From the NCBI GenBank assembly GCA_030666765.1, contig DAOUXE010000004.1, positions 1-13,511 on the forward strand: a stretch of 13,511 nt of DNA. Direction: 5' to 3'. This stretch comes from Methanosarcinales archaeon. Its GTDB lineage: Archaea > Halobacteriota > Methanosarcinia > Methanosarcinales > Methanogasteraceae. The notes under the pieces are model-generated. The model was given only the letters and a program-made list of their open reading frames with translations, did no database searches and was not told the DNA's origin. This document shows positions 1-6,895 of this stretch, one piece after another (position 1 is the first letter of the stretch; the number at the start of each line of letters is the position of its first letter). The translations under genes were made by a program, and so were the position numbers.

Positions 1-1
1 C

Positions 2-1534
2 ATTGAAGAGATCATTGATCAGGACAAACTGGATGATCTGACCCGGGTGGTGCGGTTTGGAATGACACTCATTCCAAAGATCGTTTCGGGAACTCGGGAT
101 GAGATAAATAACCTGCTCCGCGGATTTGAATCGGAATATATTGAGCCAGGACCTTCCGGTGCACTGACCCGCGGCAAGATCGATATCCTCCCGACCGGCA
201 GGAACATGTATGCGATCGACACGACGAAGATCCCGACACGGGCGGCATGGAATATCGGGATGAAACTTGCTGATGCTTTACTTGCGAGTTACATGGAACT
301 TGAGGGGAGATATCCTGAGAACATCGGTTTTGTGCTCTGGAGCGCAGACGTCTTTCGTGCAGACAGAGAGGAGGCTGCACAGATCCTCTACCTCATGGGA
401 GCCCGCCCGGTATGGCAGGAAAACGGCACTGTCCGGCGCGCAGATGTGATTCCACTCAAAGACCTCGGGCGACCACGGATCGACTGCACGGTCAGGGTCG
501 GTGGAATCCTGCGGGATGCCTGCCCTAACATCATGGAATTAATCGATGATGCGGCACAGAAGATCGCAGTCCTTGATGAGCCTGTTGAGATGAATTACGT
601 GCGGAAACACACGCTTGAGAAGATGAAGCGGCTGCTTGAGGATCATGACGCCGAGACTGCACAGCGTCTGGCAACGTACCGGGTCTTCGGCGCAAAACCG
701 GGCGCTTACGGAACAGGCGTGAATCTTGCGGTCTTTGCATCCGCATGGAAGGAAGACAGTGATCTTGGAGATGTTTTCATCGACTGGAGCGGATATGCTT
801 ATGGCAAAGGTGTCTATGGGGAGGCGAATCACACCGAGTTTGCGGATCTCCTGAAGTCAGTTGAGATCACGTACCTGAAGAAAGAGTCTGATGAGTATGA
901 CATCTTTGACTGCTGCTGTAACTTCGCATTTCACGGCGGCTTCACGATTGCTGCAAAGTCTATATCAGGAAAGGATGTTGCAGCGTACTACGGGGACACC
1001 AGGGACCCTGACCGACCTGTCGTTCGTGATATAAAGGATGAGATCGAGCGTGTTGTGCGAACAAGGCTTCTCAATCCGAAGTGGATCGAGGGCAAGAAAC
1101 GGCATGGATACAAAGGCGCAGGAGATATCTCAAAACGGGTGGATCATGTGTACGGGTGGAGTGCGACAACAAAACTCGTGGACGATTGGGTGTTTGACGA
1201 TATTGCGGAGAGATTCGTATTCGACGAAGAGATGAAGGAATGGTTTGAGGAGAACAATCCTTATGCGCTCGAAGAGATGGCGAGACGGCTTCTGGAAGCG
1301 GTTGAGCGGGAACTCTGGAAACCGGATGAGGAGACGCTCCAGAAACTGAAGGAGGCGTACCTGGATGTGGAAGGCGTGATGGAAGAGAAACTCGGCACAA
1401 TCGAAGGAGAGTTTCAGGGCGGTGAGATCACAGTACTTGCCAGGGATGATGTCGAGGCATGGGGCGCAAAGGTGAAGGACATGGAACAGGAATGGAAGAA
1501 GGTCGTCTCTCCAAGTGATGCCGATGCCGTATAA
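2..1534 (+). CDS. cobN: CobN-type cobalt/magnesium chelatase large subunit, C-terminal part (5' end outside window)
   Basis: This is the large, tetrapyrrole-binding subunit of an ATP-dependent metal chelatase of the CobN/ChlH/BchH family (cytoplasmic). The reading frame is open from base 2 with no stop before the ATG at 47, so the gene continues upstream. Aligned to the complete CobN at 9027-12833, the first visible residue corresponds to about residue 760, so roughly 2.3 kb is missing. The HxGTHG active-site region would lie in that missing part. Family blocks visible in order are YIEPGPSG, ARG/TRGK followed by PTGRN, GVNLAVFASAWKE, YAYGKGV, a Cys triplet at 911-919, YYGDTRD, NPKWIEGKKRHGYKGA, VYGW-ATT and EENNPYALEEM-RRLLEA. 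Well over half the residues match the second CobN by eye. The Gly/Asp-rich linker of the second copy is replaced here by a short charged helix-like stretch. It overlaps the next gene by 20 nt, suggesting translational coupling. Family is certain; the metal and tetrapyrrole substrate are not. Confidence 0.95.
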   Translation: MEEIIDQDKLDDLTRVVRFGMTLIPKIVSGTRDEINNLLRGFESEYIEPGPSGALTRGKIDILPTGRNMYAIDTTKIPTRAAWNIGMKLADALLASYMELEGRYPENIGFVLWSADVFRADREEAAQILYLMGARPVWQENGTVRRADVIPLKDLGRPRIDCTVRVGGILRDACPNIMELIDDAAQKIAVLDEPVEMNYVRKHTLEKMKRLLEDHDAETAQRLATYRVFGAKPGAYGTGVNLAVFASAWKEDSDLGDVFIDWSGYAYGKGVYGEANHTEFADLLKSVEITYLKKESDEYDIFDCCCNFAFHGGFTIAAKSISGKDVAAYYGDTRDPDRPVVRDIKDEIERVVRTRLLNPKWIEGKKRHGYKGAGDISKRVDHVYGWSATTKLVDDWVFDDIAERFVFDEEMKEWFEENNPYALEEMARRLLEAVERELWKPDEETLQKLKEAYLDVEGVMEEKLGTIEGEFQGGEITVLARDDVEAWGAKVKDMEQEWKKVVSPSDADAV

Positions 1535-2486
1535 CGAGATCTATCAGGTACTCACCAGTGCGACAGAACTGTCGTTTGGCATGCTCAGTAAGACAGTACC
1601 GTTCATGGTGATCGGCGTAGTCTTCGCCGAGTTCATAGTCGCACTCAAGGTTGTGGATAAGATCGCATACATAGCGAGACCGATCTCAAACTTCGCCAAC
1701 CTGAGAGATGAATGTGGAGCAAGTTTCATGACCGCATTCATATCCCCGACATCCGCCAATTCGATGCTCGCCTCTTTTTACAATGATAAACTGATCGAGA
1801 AGAAGGAGCTCTTCGTAGCGTCCATGATGACCTCTTTTCCTGCGATTGTGATGCACTGGCGTCCGATGCTTCCGGTGCTCATACCGCTCCTGGGGATGAC
1901 CGGACTCATCTACTTCGGTATACTGATGCTCATCGGATTCATCAAGACCCTCGTAATCATGCTCGCGGGCAGGTTTCTTCTGGAGAAGAGGGATCATAAG
2001 CCTGTAGATCGCCTGACAGGGGGGCGTCCCCCGTTAAAAGAAGCTTTCGAGATCAGTTTGCAAGCGTCGAAGGGCACAGTCAGGCGAATACTGTGCATGA
2101 CAATCCCCATCTTCTTTGTCGTCTGTATCCTGATAACGATCGGAGCCTTTGATCTGCTCGCAGGTCATCTGGGTGGCATCTGTGAGTACTTTCCGATACC
2201 GGCTGCTGGTTTGAGCATCATCGCAGCACAGTTTGCAAACTTCATAGCAGCGCATTCGACAGCCGGCACTCTCCTCTCGACCGGAGTTCTCACCAGTAAA
2301 GAAGTCATTCTGACGCTGCTTGTTGGTGATATCCTATCGAGCGTTATGATGCTGATGAAATATATGATACCGTACTATGTCGGGATATTCGGTCCGAGGA
2401 TCGGGATGCAGATACTCGCAATAGCAACAGCGATAAGGATGGGGATCATGATTGTGGTGATATTTGCGCTGGCATTGTTCTGGTGA
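1515..2486 (+). CDS. Gate-domain (nucleoside recognition) multi-pass membrane protein
   Basis: This is a hydrophobic protein of ~320 residues with several membrane segments in two halves, separated by a charged loop (around residues 155-185). It resembles the nucleoside-recognition/Gate domain proteins common in methanogens. The first half carries the polar intramembrane stretch SPTSANSMLASFYN (about residues 77-90), followed by KKELFVASMM and SFPAIVMHWR. The second half repeats the pattern with AAQFANFIAAHSTAGTLLSTG. Gate-domain proteins are membrane proteins, some of them transporters, whose substrates are mostly unknown; the name does not prove nucleoside transport. The start is GTG 1515 or ATG 1518, inside the end of cobN, with a GAAGAAGGT ribosome-binding stretch at 1495-1503; ATG 1524 is also possible. 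The overlap with a CobN gene suggests a role in metal, corrinoid or tetrapyrrole movement, but this is inference from context only. Confidence 0.85.
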   Translation: MMPMPYNEIYQVLTSATELSFGMLSKTVPFMVIGVVFAEFIVALKVVDKIAYIARPISNFANLRDECGASFMTAFISPTSANSMLASFYNDKLIEKKELFVASMMTSFPAIVMHWRPMLPVLIPLLGMTGLIYFGILMLIGFIKTLVIMLAGRFLLEKRDHKPVDRLTGGRPPLKEAFEISLQASKGTVRRILCMTIPIFFVVCILITIGAFDLLAGHLGGICEYFPIPAAGLSIIAAQFANFIAAHSTAGTLLSTGVLTSKEVILTLLVGDILSSVMMLMKYMIPYYVGIFGPRIGMQILAIATAIRMGIMIVVIFALALFW

Positions 2487-2499
2487 TACGCAAGAACGA

Positions 2500-2543
2500 G
2501 AAAGCAATATATTGTGGAAATAGGGGGATCGAAAGTTTTAAGC
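2500..2543 (+). promoter_or_regulatory. Candidate archaeal promoter(s) ahead of the binding-protein genes
   Basis: The 152-bp gap 2487-2638 is the longest non-coding stretch here and the only roomy place for a promoter. Two BRE/TATA-like matches are visible: GAAAGCAATATATTG at 2500-2514, which contains the perfect 10-bp palindrome CAATATATTG (2505-2514), and CGAAAGTTTTAAG at 2530-2542. Either would start a transcript with a leader of roughly 75-110 nt before the ATG at 2639. No B12-box-like motif, strong hairpin or T-run terminator was seen in the gap. The assignment rests on sequence similarity to the general archaeal consensus only. Confidence 0.4.
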
Positions 2544-2623
2544 ACTGTATGAAGAAGTTATGATGTGCGCGTCTCACGTAATACATATTGCAGATATAGG
2601 CGTACAGAGTAAAAATCTACCAT

Positions 2624-2631
2624 AAGGAGGT
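2624..2631 (+). promoter_or_regulatory. Strong Shine-Dalgarno site AAGGAGGT
   Basis: A near-perfect complement to the 16S rRNA 3' end sits 7 nt before the ATG at 2639. It fixes the start of the first binding protein and indicates a leadered, efficiently translated mRNA. Confidence 0.8.
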
Positions 2632-2638
2632 ACTAAAC

Positions 2639-2941
2639 ATGAAAACAAACACACTGGTTGGAATAACCGCAATCATGCTGCTTTGCTGTACGTTGCCAGC
2701 CGCGGCATCAGACTACACGCTTGGCGTCTTCGGTAACGCGAACGAGGACGATACGATCAACATGCAGGATGTGACGTACACCGAACTGATTATCCTCGAG
2801 TACAGGGACGAGACCGAGCTTGCCGATGCGAAGCACGATGACAGGATCAATATGCAGGACGTGACGCAGATCGAGCTCGTCATACTCGGGAAGGAAAAGG
2901 AGATAACAATTATTGATACGGCTGACCGGATCGTAACGGTT
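2639..2941 (+). repeat. Direct duplication, copy 1: signal peptide plus dockerin module
   Basis: The first ~101 codons match the start of the next gene (3882-4187) with 11 substitutions and one single-residue gap, about 89% identity at the protein level by hand count. The first 44 nt differ at one base; further in, differences are mostly synonymous. Beyond this module the two proteins diverge sharply. Confidence 0.85.
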
Positions 2942-3880
2942 GATAAGCCGGTAGAGAGCGTAATAGTGCTCACCGATGACTCTGCCGAAGCTATCAGGGC
3001 TCTTGGTGCAAAGGACGAAGTGGTCGGCGTCTCGATCGATATAACCGATGAAAAAGCATTCTTTCCAGAGCTCAGTTGCGTACAGTGCGTTGGGAAGTGG
3101 AATGCACCGGACTATGAGATGATACTCAGCATCAATCCCGATCTTGTCATCAGTTACAAATCCGCTACTGTGAAATATCTGGAGCCACAGCTCGGAGATA
3201 CGGATATTCCACTGGTTGCACTGGATTTCTACAGAGAAGACAGTATGACGGAAGAATTTGAGAAACTCGGATATATTCTCGGTAAAAGGGATGAAGCCGA
3301 ACGATATTCGGATTTCTTCAGTGATACTAGAGATATGATCAATGATCGGGTTTCAGAGCTGCAAGAAGGAGATCGAGTCAGGGTGTATCTCGAGGGTTAC
3401 TCGGATTACAAGACCTACGTTAGAGGTAAAGGAGCTGATGTGGCATGCACTGCTGCGGGTGGAATAAACATTGCGGCGGATCTGGAGGGGCACTATCCTG
3501 AGGTGGATTCCGAATGGGTGATCGTGCAGAATCCCGACGTCATCGTCAGATTGACACCCCCGTCCAAGATAGCATGCGGTTATGATGTGGATGATCCGAC
3601 CGAGATCATAGCGAAGAGGGATGATGTGATGGCTCGTGCGGGGTGGGATCATACATCTGCCGTAGAAGATGGACGCGTACACATGCTTCTTTACGAGTTT
3701 GGTTGCAGCCCGCGGGTTTCCATAACCATTGCATACATGGCGAAGTGGTTCTATCCTGATCTCTTCGAGGACATGGACCCACAGGCGTTGCATCAAGAGT
3801 ATATAGACGATTTCTGCGGCATCGACTACAATGTTATGAAGCATGGCGTATTCGTATACCCGCTGTTGGAGGTGAGTTAA
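2639..3880 (+). CDS. Dockerin-containing ABC transporter substrate-binding protein 1 (BtuF/FepB-like)
   Basis: This is an extracytoplasmic binding protein for an iron-complex, corrinoid or similar chelate importer (413 aa). Residues 1-23 form a Sec signal peptide with an AAA|SD-type cleavage site and no convincing lipobox. Residues ~29-86 form a dockerin-like domain of two EF-hand-type loops: N33-x-N35-x-D37...N41-x-x-D44 and D63-x-K65-x-D67...N71-x-x-D74. Residues ~90-413 form a Peripla_BP_2-type domain: IVTVDKPVESVIVL, then the AEAIRALGAKDEVVGVS pattern, a NPDLVISY-type segment and a second lobe with WVIVQNPDVIVRL. The protein ends with the HGVFVYP tail common in archaeal members. It carries more cysteines in the mature part than its neighbour paralogue (for example SCVQC near residues 147-151). 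The likely partner is the FecCD permease starting at 12876. Family assignment is firm; the ligand is unknown. Confidence 0.92.
   Translation: MKTNTLVGITAIMLLCCTLPAAASDYTLGVFGNANEDDTINMQDVTYTELIILEYRDETELADAKHDDRINMQDVTQIELVILGKEKEITIIDTADRIVTVDKPVESVIVLTDDSAEAIRALGAKDEVVGVSIDITDEKAFFPELSCVQCVGKWNAPDYEMILSINPDLVISYKSATVKYLEPQLGDTDIPLVALDFYREDSMTEEFEKLGYILGKRDEAERYSDFFSDTRDMINDRVSELQEGDRVRVYLEGYSDYKTYVRGKGADVACTAAGGINIAADLEGHYPEVDSEWVIVQNPDVIVRLTPPSKIACGYDVDDPTEIIAKRDDVMARAGWDHTSAVEDGRVHMLLYEFGCSPRVSITIAYMAKWFYPDLFEDMDPQALHQEYIDDFCGIDYNVMKHGVFVYPLLEVS
3868..3875 (+). promoter_or_regulatory. Shine-Dalgarno site GGAGGTGA inside the end of the preceding gene
   Basis: The site lies in the last codons of binding protein 1, 6 nt before the ATG at 3882. 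The stop codon of the first gene ends one base before that ATG, so the two genes are very likely co-translated from one mRNA. Confidence 0.75.
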
Positions 3881-3881
3881 G

Positions 3882-4187
3882 ATGAAAACAAACACACTGG
3901 TCGGAATAACCGCAATCATGCTGCTCTTTTGCTGTACGCTGCCGGGAGCGGCATCTGACTACACGCTCGGAATCTTCGGGAATGCAAACGAAGACGACAC
4001 GATAAACATGCAGGATGTGACCTATACCGAGCTGATCATCCTCGAATACAGGGACAAGACTGAGCTTTCGGACGCCAAGCATGACGGCAAGATCAACATG
4101 CAGGATGTGACGCAGATCGAGCTTGTCATACTCGGGAAAGAGAGGGAGCTGACACTGATTGACTCTGCTGATGAGATCGTTACGGTG
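3882..4187 (+). repeat. Direct duplication, copy 2: signal peptide plus dockerin module
   Basis: This is the counterpart of 2639-2941. High protein identity with many silent differences points to strong selection on the module, or to an older gene conversion, rather than to a very recent duplication. Confidence 0.85.
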
Positions 4188-5132
4188 AGCCTCCCCATCG
4201 AACGGATGGTTGTACTCAACACCGATTTCGCAGAAGCGATTGCTGTGCTGGATGATCGGGATACGGTGGTTGGCGTTACTCATACCATGACCGAGTACAA
4301 TAGACTCTTTCCCGAACTCAGCGCGAAGACCGATGTTGGTGGCTGGTCAACGCCCGACATAGAGGCGATACTCGCATGCAGTCCGGATACTGTCTGTGTG
4401 TATGCCAAATGGCCCACCACTGAGAAGCTCGATAACAAGATGCCTGATGATATCAGCGTCATCAGACTGGACTTCTACAAGGCAGAAACACTGAGAGAAG
4501 AGATGATAAAACTCGGATACCTGCTCAACAGGAGAGATCGGGTAGATGACTACGTCGAGTGGCATGATGAATACATCGATCTGATAACCGGTAGGGTTTC
4601 GGATATCTCGGATGATGAGACGGTGAGAGTCTTCATCGATGCCGGCGACGGTAAGGGGTCTACGACTTCTCGACGGGCATATTCGACCGGCACCGGTATG
4701 CACGACCTCTGCGTAATTGCTGGTGGCGTGAACATAGCCGAGGGGTATGTCGAAGGGTATGCTGATGTGGAGACCGAGTGGATTCTTGTAGAGAATCCGG
4801 ATGCGATCGTGGGAATCACATACAAGGGCGGATACGAGACCGATGATAACACCCTTATGAAAGAGCATTACGACGGTATTATGGACCTCCCCGGTTTTGG
4901 GAATGTCGCTGCGGTGCAGAATGATAACGTTGACATAATGTCGAACGCTTTTGCGTTTGCACCACATTACCCGGCAGCACTCGCAACGGTGGCAAAGTGG
5001 CTTTATCCGGAGACATTCGATGATCTGAACCCTATGGCGATTCATCAGGAGTATATGGACGAGTTTCTTGGTATTGGTTTTGATGTGTCCGAGCACGGCG
5101 TATTCGTGTACCCACCGCTGGAGGAAACCTGA
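3882..5132 (+). CDS. Dockerin-containing ABC transporter substrate-binding protein 2 (BtuF/FepB-like)
   Basis: This is a tandem paralogue of the preceding gene (416 aa) with the same architecture. It has a signal peptide (to about residue 24), two dockerin-type loops (N-A-N-E-D-D-T-I-N-M-Q-D and D-A-K-H-D-G-K-I-N-M-Q-D) and a Peripla_BP_2 ligand-binding domain. The ligand domain is much less similar to copy 1 than the N-terminal module is, which suggests a different ligand or chemical variant. The region around residues 255-285 (GKGSTTSRRAYSTGTG) is rich in Ser, Thr and Arg and has no clear counterpart in copy 1. The C-terminus again has HQEYMDEF and HGVFVYP. One base separates it from the upstream stop codon, indicating an operon. 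No C-terminal membrane anchor is visible. The ligand is unknown; corrinoid, haem-like, siderophore-like or other metal chelates are all possible. Confidence 0.92.
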   Translation: MKTNTLVGITAIMLLFCCTLPGAASDYTLGIFGNANEDDTINMQDVTYTELIILEYRDKTELSDAKHDGKINMQDVTQIELVILGKERELTLIDSADEIVTVSLPIERMVVLNTDFAEAIAVLDDRDTVVGVTHTMTEYNRLFPELSAKTDVGGWSTPDIEAILACSPDTVCVYAKWPTTEKLDNKMPDDISVIRLDFYKAETLREEMIKLGYLLNRRDRVDDYVEWHDEYIDLITGRVSDISDDETVRVFIDAGDGKGSTTSRRAYSTGTGMHDLCVIAGGVNIAEGYVEGYADVETEWILVENPDAIVGITYKGGYETDDNTLMKEHYDGIMDLPGFGNVAAVQNDNVDIMSNAFAFAPHYPAALATVAKWLYPETFDDLNPMAIHQEYMDEFLGIGFDVSEHGVFVYPPLEET

Positions 5133-5133
5133 A

Positions 5134-5169
5134 ATGCCCGCCCCCAATTTCCCCTCCCGACACTCATGA
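5134..5169 (+). CDS. Possible 11-codon mini-cistron (MPAPNFPSRHS) coupled to the ABC ATPase
   Basis: An ATG at 5134 lies one base after the stop of binding protein 2 and 8 nt after the SD-like GGAGGA (5120-5125). It opens an 11-codon frame whose TGA (5167-5169) overlaps the ATG of the ABC ATPase (5166) as ATGA. The ATPase start itself has only a C-rich stretch upstream and no SD. A ribosome translating this mini-frame would end exactly on the ATPase start, so it may serve translational coupling. A chance frame is possible; nothing is known about the peptide. Confidence 0.35.
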   Translation: MPAPNFPSRHS

Positions 5170-6116
5170 TTGAGGTCAACAACCTGACCAAACGCTTCGG
5201 CGATCTCTGTGCAGTGGATCATGTCAATCTGCACGTTGAGAACGAGGTGTTCGGACTCCTGGGTCCGAACGGAGCCGGAAAGAGCACGATTGTGCGGATA
5301 CTGGCGACACTCCTCCGACCGACTGAGGGCACTGCCAGAATCTGCGGGTATGACGTAGTAAAGGATCCACAGAAGGCGCGGAGTATGATCAGTTATGTGC
5401 CCCAGGAGATGGCGCTCGACATCAAGCTCACTGGGCGTGAGAATGTGCTTCTCTATGCAAAGCTCTACGGGATACCCGATAGATCCAGAAAGGTCGATGA
5501 GGTCCTGGAAGTGATGGAACTCTCTGATCGATCGGGTGATCTTGTGAGGACGTACTCAGGGGGTATGAGGCGGCGGCTTGAGCTTGCGCAGGCGCTTGTG
5601 CATGAGCCAGAGGTGCTCTTTCTGGATGAGCCCACGCTTGGTCTCGATGTTGCTGCGAGAAGGAGAATCTGGAGGCACATATCATCGCTCAGGGAGCATG
5701 GCATAGCGATCTTCATGACGACCCATTACATGGAGGAGGCAGACGAGTACTGCGACACCGTTGCAATCATCGATCACGGGAAGATCGTTGCCCTCGACAC
5801 TCCAAAGAGTCTGAAGAGCAGTCTCAGACAGGACGTGATAACGATCAATGCGACCGGCGCCTTCAAGGGATCAGATCTTGATTCTGTGATATTTAGTGGA
5901 GGAGATGATGGAGAACTCAGATTTCTGGCGGATCATGGTGAATCGGCTCTTCCGGAGCTATCCCGGGAATTATTGCAGCAGGGCATGACGATTAATTCGA
6001 TTGCGGTGCGCAAACCAACCCTTGATGACGTCTTCATGGACCGGGTTACAACAAGCGAGGACGATAGTGCTTTTGATTCTTATAAATTCAGAACGATGCT
6101 GAGGCGGCGGCGATGA
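5166..6116 (+). CDS. ABC transporter ATP-binding protein (DrrA/CcmA-like, ABC-2 exporter type)
   Basis: This is the cytoplasmic ATPase of an ABC-2-type transporter (316 aa). All ATPase motifs are intact: Walker A GPNGAGKST (residues 33-41), Q-loop VPQE near residue 79, signature YSGGMRRR (130-137), Walker B LFLDEP with D154/E155, D-loop LGLD and H-loop His187 in TTHYMEEAD. The ~90 residues after the nucleotide-binding domain match the accessory C-terminal region usual in DrrA-type exporter ATPases, not importer ATPases of the BtuD/FecE class. It therefore pairs with the next gene (overlap ATGA at 6113-6116) rather than with the binding proteins upstream. No SD is visible before the ATG at 5166; expression probably depends on upstream translation. 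The transported substrate is unknown. The location inside a chelatase/binding-protein cluster suggests a metal, tetrapyrrole or metallophore-like compound, but this is inference. Confidence 0.93.
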   Translation: MIEVNNLTKRFGDLCAVDHVNLHVENEVFGLLGPNGAGKSTIVRILATLLRPTEGTARICGYDVVKDPQKARSMISYVPQEMALDIKLTGRENVLLYAKLYGIPDRSRKVDEVLEVMELSDRSGDLVRTYSGGMRRRLELAQALVHEPEVLFLDEPTLGLDVAARRRIWRHISSLREHGIAIFMTTHYMEEADEYCDTVAIIDHGKIVALDTPKSLKSSLRQDVITINATGAFKGSDLDSVIFSGGDDGELRFLADHGESALPELSRELLQQGMTINSIAVRKPTLDDVFMDRVTTSEDDSAFDSYKFRTMLRRRR

Positions 6117-6850
6117 GTTTGATGGGATCGATGTGGTACTACTTTGAGAGGGATCTTGTGAAGTGGACGCGATGGAAGGTTACGGTATTTGCGCATCTGG
6201 TGACCCCTGCTGCGTGGCTCATCTTTGTCGGGCTCACTCTCCCGGTAACATTCACTGACAACTACCTTGAGTACCTGACCCCGGGAATCATGGTGATGAG
6301 CGTGTTATTCGCATCCCTGCAGAGCGGGAGCCTCGTGATCTTCGATAAAGTACTGGGATTTCTGAACAAATTCTTTGCTATGCCCGCCCCAAGAGAGAGC
6401 TATCTATTCGGAAAGATCCTCTTCATAACATTTCGTGGCATGGTGCAGGCAACAGTGATCTTCTGTGTCGCGGTGCTCTTCGGAATCACCGTCTATGGCG
6501 TAACGAGCATCCTACTGACCTACCTCGTACTCTTCCTCTTCGGGACGCTATTCGCGTCGATTGCAACAACGATCGCACTTGCAGTGGATGACCATGACGG
6601 ATACGCTGCGATAAATGCCATGATCAGTATGCCGCTCTTCTTCACAAGCACAGCACTGATGCCGTATGACAAGATGCCGGGATGGCTCAGGACTGTTGCG
6701 TCTGTAAATCCGGTCAGTCACGCGATCGACAGCGCGAGAGTGCTTCTGAGCGGGGGCGATATCGCACTGGGTGAGATCGTGATGCTTGCATCAGGTGCTG
6801 CGATCGTACTCGCGATATGTACTTATGTGTTCAGAAGAGCGACGTTGTAA
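6113..6850 (+). CDS. ABC-2 type transporter permease (DrrB-like)
   Basis: This is an integral membrane partner of the preceding ATPase (245 aa, the usual size for the family). About six hydrophobic segments are visible: around residues 20-45, 52-75, 100-130, 132-158, 165-185 and 220-240. The short cytoplasmic element after the second segment (DKVLGFLNKFFAMPAPRESYLFGK) matches the typical pattern of ABC-2 permeases, which are often annotated as daunorubicin-resistance or polysaccharide exporters. Late in the protein the NPVSHAIDSAR motif is also family-typical. The ATG overlaps the ATPase stop codon (ATGA), so the two are translationally coupled and likely form a 2+2 transporter. An alternative start is the in-frame ATG at 6122. 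Direction is presumed export from the family; the substrate cannot be read from the sequence. Confidence 0.9.
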   Translation: MSLMGSMWYYFERDLVKWTRWKVTVFAHLVTPAAWLIFVGLTLPVTFTDNYLEYLTPGIMVMSVLFASLQSGSLVIFDKVLGFLNKFFAMPAPRESYLFGKILFITFRGMVQATVIFCVAVLFGITVYGVTSILLTYLVLFLFGTLFASIATTIALAVDDHDGYAAINAMISMPLFFTSTALMPYDKMPGWLRTVASVNPVSHAIDSARVLLSGGDIALGEIVMLASGAAIVLAICTYVFRRATL

Positions 6851-6895
6851 AATCGTAAAATCATATAATAATACATTAATAAGGAGATAAACGAA
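6851..6895 (+). promoter_or_regulatory. AT-rich spacer with TATA-like element and SD before the ChlID gene
   Basis: The 45-bp spacer is markedly A/T-rich, unlike its surroundings. TCATATAATA at 6861-6870, preceded by CGTAAAA, resembles BRE/TATA. AAGGAG (6881-6886) lies 9 nt before the ATG at 6896. If transcription started the usual ~25 nt after the TATA-like element, the SD would be left out of the mRNA, so either the element is not a promoter or two modes of expression exist. The SD is the firmer call. Confidence 0.35.

Noticed and set aside
47..1534. First CobN as a complete short 495-residue protein starting at 47
   Set aside because: The frame is open from base 2 upstream, the sequence begins in mid-domain relative to the complete CobN, and no SD or promoter precedes 47. 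It is simply cut by the window edge.
2487..2638. Possible cobalamin riboswitch before the binding-protein genes
   Set aside because: The 152-nt gap is too short for the full element, no B12-box-like core was seen, and such riboswitches are not expected in archaea.
2639..2710. Cys16-Cys17 in the signal peptide as a lipoprotein anchor
   Set aside because: The residues before them (MLLC) do not match a lipobox, and a better Ala-x-Ala cleavage site lies downstream.
4347..5234. Long antisense open frame (295 codons) opposite binding protein 2 and the ATPase start
   Set aside because: It lies fully opposite well-supported genes, its composition does not resemble any family I recognise, and such shadow frames are common in codon-biased genes.
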